46,508 nucleotides of DNA, taken from CAYNLK01 sp964398055 (GTDB lineage Bacteria; Chloroflexota; Anaerolineae; 4572-78; J111). The translations under genes were made by a program, and so were the position numbers. Positions within the stretch are counted from its first letter, which is position 1, and the number at the start of each line of letters is the position of its first letter. This document shows positions 40,970-46,508 of this stretch, piece after piece. Location: contig CAYNLK010000047.1 of NCBI GenBank assembly GCA_964398055.1, positions 1 to 46,508 of the forward strand. The letters are read 5' to 3'. The notes beneath the pieces are model-generated. The model did not search any database. It was not told the origin of the DNA and saw only the letters and a list, made by a program, of their open reading frames with translations.

Positions 40970-41013
40970 GGAGATTAGGCGATTAGAGAGAAATCTCTTA
41001 ATCTCTAATCTCC
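40970..41013. repeat. Palindrome of GGAGATTAG / CTAATCTCC in the kinase leader
   Basis: GGAGATTAG (40970-40978) pairs with CTAATCTCC (41005-41013), and inside it GATTAGAGAG pairs with CTCTTAATC. The arms are made of the same GAGATT/AATCTC words as the heptamer repeats. In the leader RNA it would form a stem 47 bases before the start codon. Confidence 0.7.
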
Positions 41014-41059
41014 TAATCACCGCTTTTGTAACGATAAAACCTCGAAAGGACCCTGACCT

Positions 41060-44000
41060 ATGGCTAACTCACCTTCGGCCAGATATCAGCTCCAAAAAAA
41101 GCTGGGCGCCGGGGCGATGGGTACGGTTTGGCTGGCCACCGACACCTTGTTGAACCGCCCGGTCGCCATAAAATACCTGAATATTACCCAGGAAACCATC
41201 TACAAAGAGTTATTTATCACCGAAGCGCAGCTCCTGGCCAGTTTGAATCACCCCAATATCACCCAAATCTATGATGCGGTCTTTGACGAGCCGGAGAATA
41301 GATATTACCTGGTGATGGAGTATGTGCCGGGCGCCTCCCTTTCAAAACTCATCGCCGAGTGGGCCCGCCCACTGCCGTTCGATTTTGTGTTGGATATCGG
41401 CCTGGGCGCGGCCCGAGCGCTGCAATATGCCCACCAAAAGGGCGTGGTCCACCGGGATATCAAACCGGAAAATGTCATCGTCCAGAGCGAGGGGGTCAAG
41501 CTGACCGATTTTGGAGTAGCCGGGCTGATATCGCGACTGGCCGAGGGCAGCGATTATATTGTCGGCACGCCGGCGTATATCTCACCGGAACAAATTGAGG
41601 GCATTCCGGTAGATGGCCGGGCCGACCTGTATTCGTTAGGGGTGATGTTATATGAGCTGGCCAGCGGCGGCGCGCTGCCTTTTGATGGCTCTACGGCGAT
41701 GGAATGGTATCAAGCTCACCTGGAGCGGGAACCTTATCCGCTCAGAGAGGTTGCCCCGGAAATTCCCCTGGCATTTGAACAGGTGGTCATGCGTTTGCTG
41801 GCTAAACAGGCCAGCAACCGTTACCCCTCGGCCGGGGTGTTGCTGGATATCCTGACCTCATTGCAGGCTCGCCAGAAATTCAGCCAGCCTCAACTGCAAC
41901 TGCTTGACCCCCAGGCCCGGCCGTTCGTCAACCGCGTTGACGAGCTCAAGCAACTGGAGGCCATCTGGAGTGCGACTCGCCAGGCCGCCCGGCCGCACCT
42001 GGTGGTGGTGCAGGGCGAGGCCGGTTTGGGCAAAAGCCGGTTGGTCACGGAATTTCTGGGAGGTCAGGTTGTTGATCGGGGTTGGGCGGCGTTGGTGGGT
42101 CGGGGCGGCGAAACCGGCGTGCCTTACGCCCCCTTTGCCGAAATATTGGCCGCCATTTTCAACAAAGGGCTGGTCAAAGCGAGCGTCGGCAACCTTCAAC
42201 TCGAGCAGTTGCTCGATCATATCCCCAGCCTGGCCCGGTTGCTCAACTTGCCGGAGGCCCCGGCCGGCGAGGCTCAACCCGAGCCGGTCGGATTGTGGCA
42301 ATCGTTGGGCTATAAAGTGACCGAAAGCGTTAGCGCCAATCCTTTCCAAACCCATTGGCAATTTCTGGGTACCGTGCTGGCGATCTTGACCGAACTTGGT
42401 CCAAGCGTTCTGTTCCTGGAAAACGCCACAACTCTGGATGAGGCCAGCCTGACCCTGCTCCATTTTTTGCTGGAACAGGACCGGTTGCCGTTGTTACTGG
42501 TGGCCGCCTGTCGTGATAAATCTGAACCACCGGCCTGGCCGGACTCCTTTGCTGCGGCCAAAACGGTGCTGACCCTGCCGCCCTTATCCAATGAGGCGGT
42601 ACAGAGCTACCTGACCCAGTGGATGGGTGGAGAGTGGCCGGCTGAGCTGGTCGATTTGCTGGCCGAGCGCGGCCGCGGCAACCCGCTCCAAATCGATGAG
42701 GTCGCCCGGCAAATGCTGGAACTCCAACAGCTTTGCCAGGATGAAGCCGGAGTTTGGCATTACGTTACCCCGCGCCGGCTGGCGGAACCGGCCGACTCGT
42801 TTCTGCCCAAGGCGGTCTTTGACTCTTTCAACCGGCGATTGGAGCAGCTCAGCGACGCCAGCCGGGAACTGCTGGCTGTGGCTGCTCTGCTGGAACCCGG
42901 CCCGGATTTTTACTTTGAAAGCTGGCTGGCTCTGTTGGGAGGCGAGTCGCAGCGCGAGCAGGCTCAAACGGCGCTGGCTGAGGCGCTGCAGGCGCGCCTG
43001 GTGCGTCAATTTGATGACCGGCATTATGCCTTCCGTCCGGCTGATGTGGGCAAGGCCCTGATCCAACTCTTGCCGGAAAACCGGCAGCGTGACCTGCACC
43101 GGCGGGCGGCTGAAATCTTGCAGCAGCAACAGGCCGACCCAATGCTGGTGGCCTACCATTACCAGCAGATCGGCCAGATCGCCGAGGCCGCCGGCTATCT
43201 GGAAACGGCCGGAGCCAGGGCCATGGGGGCCAACGCAATCAGCGCGGCCATTGCTTATTATGACCGGGCCGTGGCCCTGGTCGAAAGCCCGGCCGGCTAC
43301 AAGGCCCTGGGCAATCTTTACCGGGAGAGCGGCGAGTTGGTCAAATCGGCCCAGGCCTTTGAACGGGCGCTGGCCCTGATCGATAGCGCCGCCGACGTTG
43401 AGCTAAAAGCCCAAATCATGAATGGCTGGTCGTTCACGCTGTGGTTATCAGACCGGTACAAACCGGCTTACCAGCAGGCCGCGGCTGTGCTCAAACTACC
43501 CGGCCTGCCTGAGCCGGAGCGGGCGCTGGCCTGCTCCAATTTGAGCATGATCTCCTGGCTGGTCGGGCGGCTGAACGACGCCGAAGCTTGGGCGCGCAAA
43601 GCAGTCAAAGCTGCCGCCGCGCCGGGCCAAGAGCTAACTCTGTCGACCGCCTACTACCGGTTGGGATTGGTCCACACTTCGCAAACGCGACTGGTCGAGG
43701 CTGAGGCGGCTTTCCGGGAGGCGTTGGCCTTGCGCCAGAAATTGGATTGGCTTTGGGGCCAGGCTTACTGCTTACACCACCTCGGCCAGATCGCCGGGGA
43801 ACGGGGTGAGTTTGAGGCGGCCTGGCGCCAATTCGACGCGGCCCAGCAGCTTTTTGAGCAGATCAGCAGCCAGGGCGGCTTGATGTCGGTTTATACCGGC
43901 CGGGGGCGGTTGCGGCTTTACCAGGGGCGTCCTGACGAGGCCCTGCCCTGGTTGAGCCAGGCGTTGAAACTGGCCTTGAAACGGTCTGGCAATGCCTACC

Positions 44001-44368
44001 GGCTGAGCGACATCTACCGGTTGCTGGCCCAGGCCAGCCGGCAACAGCGCAAACTGGAGCGGGCCAGGGCCGCGGCCAGCGACGCCCTCAAGCTGGTCCA
44101 GGCGGCCGGCAATCAGGAATACATCGCCCTGGCCCAGGCGACGTTGGCGGAGATTTACGCCGCCCAGGGCGATGTAGCTGCGGCCGAGGAAATGTACTCC
44201 ACTGCCCTGGCCTTGTTCGACCAGGTCGGTTACCGGGCCGGGCGGCTACGAGCGCAATTGAGTTATGCTCGCTTTTTGGCTAAGCAGGGGGAAATCGAGC
44301 GGGCGGCGGCGCTGGAGCGAGAGGCGCGGGAGGGGGCGGAAACACTGAGACTGTTTCTTTTTCAGTAA
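41060..44368 (+). CDS. Ser/Thr protein kinase - AAA ATPase - TPR regulator
   Basis: 1102 residues, AAGGA ahead of the ATG. Residues about 8-270 are a complete Hanks-type kinase: LGAGAMGTV, VAIKYL, HRDIKPENV, DFGVAGL, GTPAYISPEQ. Residues about 290-560 resemble an AAA_16/MalT-type ATPase: PFVNRVDELKQLEAIW, Walker A GEAGLGKSR (about 318). The Walker B region reads VLFLENATTLDEASL, where the Asp is replaced by Glu-Asn. Residues about 700-1100 are TPR repeats. Proteins of this type are usually signal-driven regulators. No membrane segment. It stands alone, and its stop is 82 bp before an insertion sequence. The plan parallels the APH-STAND-TPR protein at 7323. Confidence 0.92.
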   Translation: MANSPSARYQLQKKLGAGAMGTVWLATDTLLNRPVAIKYLNITQETIYKELFITEAQLLASLNHPNITQIYDAVFDEPENRYYLVMEYVPGASLSKLIAEWARPLPFDFVLDIGLGAARALQYAHQKGVVHRDIKPENVIVQSEGVKLTDFGVAGLISRLAEGSDYIVGTPAYISPEQIEGIPVDGRADLYSLGVMLYELASGGALPFDGSTAMEWYQAHLEREPYPLREVAPEIPLAFEQVVMRLLAKQASNRYPSAGVLLDILTSLQARQKFSQPQLQLLDPQARPFVNRVDELKQLEAIWSATRQAARPHLVVVQGEAGLGKSRLVTEFLGGQVVDRGWAALVGRGGETGVPYAPFAEILAAIFNKGLVKASVGNLQLEQLLDHIPSLARLLNLPEAPAGEAQPEPVGLWQSLGYKVTESVSANPFQTHWQFLGTVLAILTELGPSVLFLENATTLDEASLTLLHFLLEQDRLPLLLVAACRDKSEPPAWPDSFAAAKTVLTLPPLSNEAVQSYLTQWMGGEWPAELVDLLAERGRGNPLQIDEVARQMLELQQLCQDEAGVWHYVTPRRLAEPADSFLPKAVFDSFNRRLEQLSDASRELLAVAALLEPGPDFYFESWLALLGGESQREQAQTALAEALQARLVRQFDDRHYAFRPADVGKALIQLLPENRQRDLHRRAAEILQQQQADPMLVAYHYQQIGQIAEAAGYLETAGARAMGANAISAAIAYYDRAVALVESPAGYKALGNLYRESGELVKSAQAFERALALIDSAADVELKAQIMNGWSFTLWLSDRYKPAYQQAAAVLKLPGLPEPERALACSNLSMISWLVGRLNDAEAWARKAVKAAAAPGQELTLSTAYYRLGLVHTSQTRLVEAEAAFREALALRQKLDWLWGQAYCLHHLGQIAGERGEFEAAWRQFDAAQQLFEQISSQGGLMSVYTGRGRLRLYQGRPDEALPWLSQALKLALKRSGNAYRLSDIYRLLAQASRQQRKLERARAAASDALKLVQAAGNQEYIALAQATLAEIYAAQGDVAAAEEMYSTALALFDQVGYRAGRLRAQLSYARFLAKQGEIERAAALEREAREGAETLRLFLFQ

Positions 44369-44450
44369 GTCGCTAACCCTATTGGTCAATTGACTAAGAA
44401 ATAACCTGTATGCAATTGACTTTTTAGTTCAAATGTTCTATTGTTTAGAA

Positions 44451-46258
44451 TCAGTGACAGCAAAAGTCGGGTACAAAAATATTATGACAAGATAGAAAAG
44501 GATGCAACAGAAATAATTTACGACCTCTATGAGCCAGATTACAATAGATGTGGGCTTAGGAGGTACAACCAATGCGTACCGCCAAAGATAAGACTAACTT
44601 CCCCAAACGCTATTACCGGCCTGAAATGAAACGATGTCCCCATTGTCAAGGGAAACTGAAACGGGGGTACAAACTTTGGCATAAGTATTTGGTTACACTA
44701 ACTGGATAGTTTTATGTAATTAGCTTTGGCTATCATTGTTCCAATCCTGACTGTCCCGAACCAGCCGTGGTGTACCATTCCGGCGAAGCCGAAGAGTTGA
44801 GTTTACCCGGATTCAGTTATGGAGTGGATGTTATTGTTGAAGTGGGCTATCAACGGTTCTGGTTGCACCGAACCGTTGCTGAAATTCACCGCAGCCTCAA
44901 GGGATGTCTACCGATTTTTTTGGAGCGACCGATTTTGAACTTGTTGACGAATTTTCTGGCCCTGTTACGGGCTGGTCAACCGGCCAAAGTCGCCCAGTTA
45001 CAGCAGCAATGGCCGGAAATGGATGGGCTGATCCTCTCGATTGATGGGATGCAGCCAGAAAAAGGTAATCCAGCCCTGTACGTGGTCCGCGAAGTTCAAC
45101 GAGATATCACCTTGAGAGCGGAAATATTGACCAGCGGTGACCACCGAACCATTGCCGTTGAGCTATTGCAACCAATCCAAAGGTGGGGTCTGGCGGTCAA
45201 AGGGATCATCAGTGATGCCCAAGAAAGCATTCGCCTGGCGGTGGCCGAAGTCTGGCCCACGCAACCTCACCAAAACTGCCAGTTTCATTGTCTCAAAGAA
45301 GCCGGACGACCCACCTTTGCGGCTGACCAAGCGCTGAAGACCCGGCTCAAAAAGAGCTTACGGGGGCGTCTCAACCACGCCCGTCAAACGATTAAGAACT
45401 TACCCGAACACGATCCCTATCGGCCGGTTCTTTTGAAATACGTTCGTCACCTCCGTTTTACCTTATTAGTCCGGGGATTGGCCCCCTTTGACCTGGGAGG
45501 ACTCCAGATCATCAACCAACTGACTGTCCTGGAAGCCTCCTTAAGCCGAGCGCACCAAAAAGGGGGCATCGATTACTCAAGCGTTTGCTCAAAATTGCCA
45601 GCCTTCATCGGCGGTATGCTGACCAGGCGGCTCATTTGGCCCGCCAACGGCAATGGTTAATCGACCTGCAACGACTTTTGGGCCCGCCCCAGGAGCCAAC
45701 TGCGCGCCAACCAACTGGTGCGGACATTGAAACAAAGGTGGATCGTTACTTGGGTGAGCTAAATCAGCGCCATGATCTGGATCAAACCGATCAAACCATG
45801 GCCCAACATATCATCACCACTTTTCGGAATCGGTGGTGGGGTTTATTTGTTTGTTATGATGTACCCGGTCTGCCGGCCACAAACAATGAGTTGGAAAGTT
45901 TCTTTGGCCGCTTAAAAACCAACCAGCGCCGGATTACCGGTCACAAGAGTGTCAACAGTTTTGTCTTGCGCTATGGCGCCTATGTCGCTTTTATTGATCG
46001 AACCGAGTCCAAAAGTGATTTGTTAACCCGACTCCGCCAGGTTGATCAAGCCGCTTACCAGCAAGAACGCCAACAACTCCAAGGTATCTTGGCTGAGCGA
46101 CAAGATTATCACCGCTTCTGCCATAATTTGGATAAGGTTGTGCAAGAACTTGAGGCTGAATGGCGGGCTGCTGTTGAAACAGCCACCCGTTCAGCCAAAT
46201 TCAAAAATTCAGCTTAACTTACCATAAAATTTTTGTGCCCGACTTTTGCTGTAACTGA
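44451..46258 (+). mobile_element. Insertion sequence with 36-bp terminal inverted repeats
   Basis: The left end TCAGTGACAGCAAAAGTCGGG.. (44451-44486) and the complement of the right end TCAGTTACAGCAAAAGTCGGG.. (46223-46258) agree in nearly all positions. They bracket one transposase gene, about 1.8 kb in total. AAT occurs at both outer borders, a possible 3-bp target duplication, but it is too short to trust. I do not assign the IS family with confidence; the protein has an N-terminal zinc ribbon and a DDE-type core somewhat like ISL3/MULE relatives. Confidence 0.85.
44572..46217 (+). pseudogene. DDE transposase of the insertion sequence, broken by a nonsense codon and a frameshift
   Basis: Translation should start at the ATG 44572, with AGGAGGT at 44558-44564. 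The N-terminus holds a zinc ribbon: MKRCPHCQGKL.. and, after an in-frame TAG at 44707-44709, GYHCSNPDCPEPA. The frame then stays open to 45660. From about 45558 the protein-like sequence moves to the -1 frame (HRLLKRLLKIASLHRRYADQ), ending at 46217. Catalytic acids of a DDE core can be seen in both parts: LILSIDGMQ, GIISDAQESI and, in the second frame, ATNNELESFFGRLK. The shift falls in the run CAAAAAGGGGGC. Two lesions make decay more likely than programmed frameshifting. Confidence 0.8.
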
Positions 46259-46508
46259 ATTACAATACCCAGGTGGCGGTGGAGCAGCAGAGCGTGCTGA
46301 TTGTGGCCAATACCCTGTCGGCTCATGCCAACGATAAGCAGGAAGCCGTACCGACCCTGGACGCCATCCCCGCCAGGCTGGGCAAACCCGAGGCCGGGGC
46401 TTTGGACAATGGCTACTTCAGTGCGGACAATATTACCGAATTTGAAGCCCGGGGCGTGGAACCCTACCTTGCCACCGGACGCGAAGCCCATCACCGCTGT
46501 TGGCAAGA
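46255..46508 (+). pseudogene. IS1182/IS5-like transposase fragment running off the window
   Basis: Directly after the right end of the insertion sequence the plus strand stays open and reads YNTQVAVEQQSVLIVANTL, AHANDKQEAVPTL, and ALDNGYFSADNITEFEARGVEPYLATGREAHH. This is the middle of DDE_Tnp_1 transposases of the IS1182 group, including the second catalytic Asp in LDNGYFS. The N-terminal half is missing and the other side of the insertion sequence does not contain it, so the gene was truncated before or during insertion. The 3' end is beyond the window. Confidence 0.8.

Noticed and set aside
44441..44629. Small ORF at the left end of the insertion sequence
   Set aside because: It runs through the terminal repeat and the transposase ribosome-binding site in another frame and has no protein-like features.
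45556..45570. Programmed -1 frameshift in the transposase
   Set aside because: The run CAAAAAGGGGGC does not form a canonical X-XXY-YYZ slippery site in the reading frame, and an upstream nonsense codon already breaks the gene.

Overview
The window looks like a chromosomal segment of a GC-rich, filamentous-type Chloroflexota bacterium (Anaerolineae/Caldilineae-like). This is inferred from a DUF4058 protein, a DUF362 lipoprotein paired with a membrane polyferredoxin, very large kinase/STAND-ATPase/TPR signalling proteins, a two-subunit 2-oxoacid:ferredoxin oxidoreductase tied to CBS domains, and short heptameric tandem repeats between genes. No rRNA, confident tRNA or CRISPR array was seen, so the placement rests on gene content only.

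Layout. 1-5.5 kb: 5'-truncated DUF4058 gene, polA, a VapB-like antitoxin with a broken VapC toxin, and a zinc-type/quinone oxidoreductase. 5.5-12 kb: a MITE-like palindrome, a patatin phospholipase, a promoter and long leader, then a tightly coupled pair: a 1275-residue phosphotransferase-STAND ATPase-TPR protein and an unknown 281-residue partner with a Nudix-box-like helix. This is the best candidate for an undescribed signalling or defence system. 12-15 kb: Tat lipoprotein DUF362 plus membrane polyferredoxin (an electron-transfer module) and a small unknown ORF. 14.9-18.4 kb, minus strand: a transglutaminase-like protein, an AbiEii-like nucleotidyltransferase and its small helical partner, coding debris including an orphan CpaF C-terminus, and queG. 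18.6-22.7 kb, minus strand: a CBS protein, KorA and KorB with a C-terminal CBS pair, closed by a clear terminator; upstream lies a compact structured RNA candidate. 23-31.7 kb, plus strand: a methyltransferase, an S49 peptidase with a DUF4350-type membrane-anchored partner, and an oligopeptide transporter (binding protein and two permeases, no ATPases) with palindromes inside the operon. 31.9-38.3 kb: a hybrid histidine kinase, a RidA remnant, 6-phosphofructokinase, arginyl-tRNA synthetase with an altered HIGH motif, and a small zinc-ribbon membrane protein. 38.3-46.5 kb: RecQ, a Ser/Thr kinase-AAA-TPR regulator, a decayed insertion sequence with clear terminal inverted repeats, and the edge of a second truncated transposase.

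How the genes fit together. Core functions (polA, recQ, queG, pfkA, argS, korAB) are interleaved with accessory and regulatory modules. Two giant proteins share the plan kinase-fold domain + P-loop ATPase + TPR, one with an aminoglycoside-phosphotransferase-like head and one with a Ser/Thr kinase head. Gene debris (vapC, cpaF, ridA, transposases) marks sites of past insertion and deletion. All assignments come from reading motifs by eye; no database search was run.
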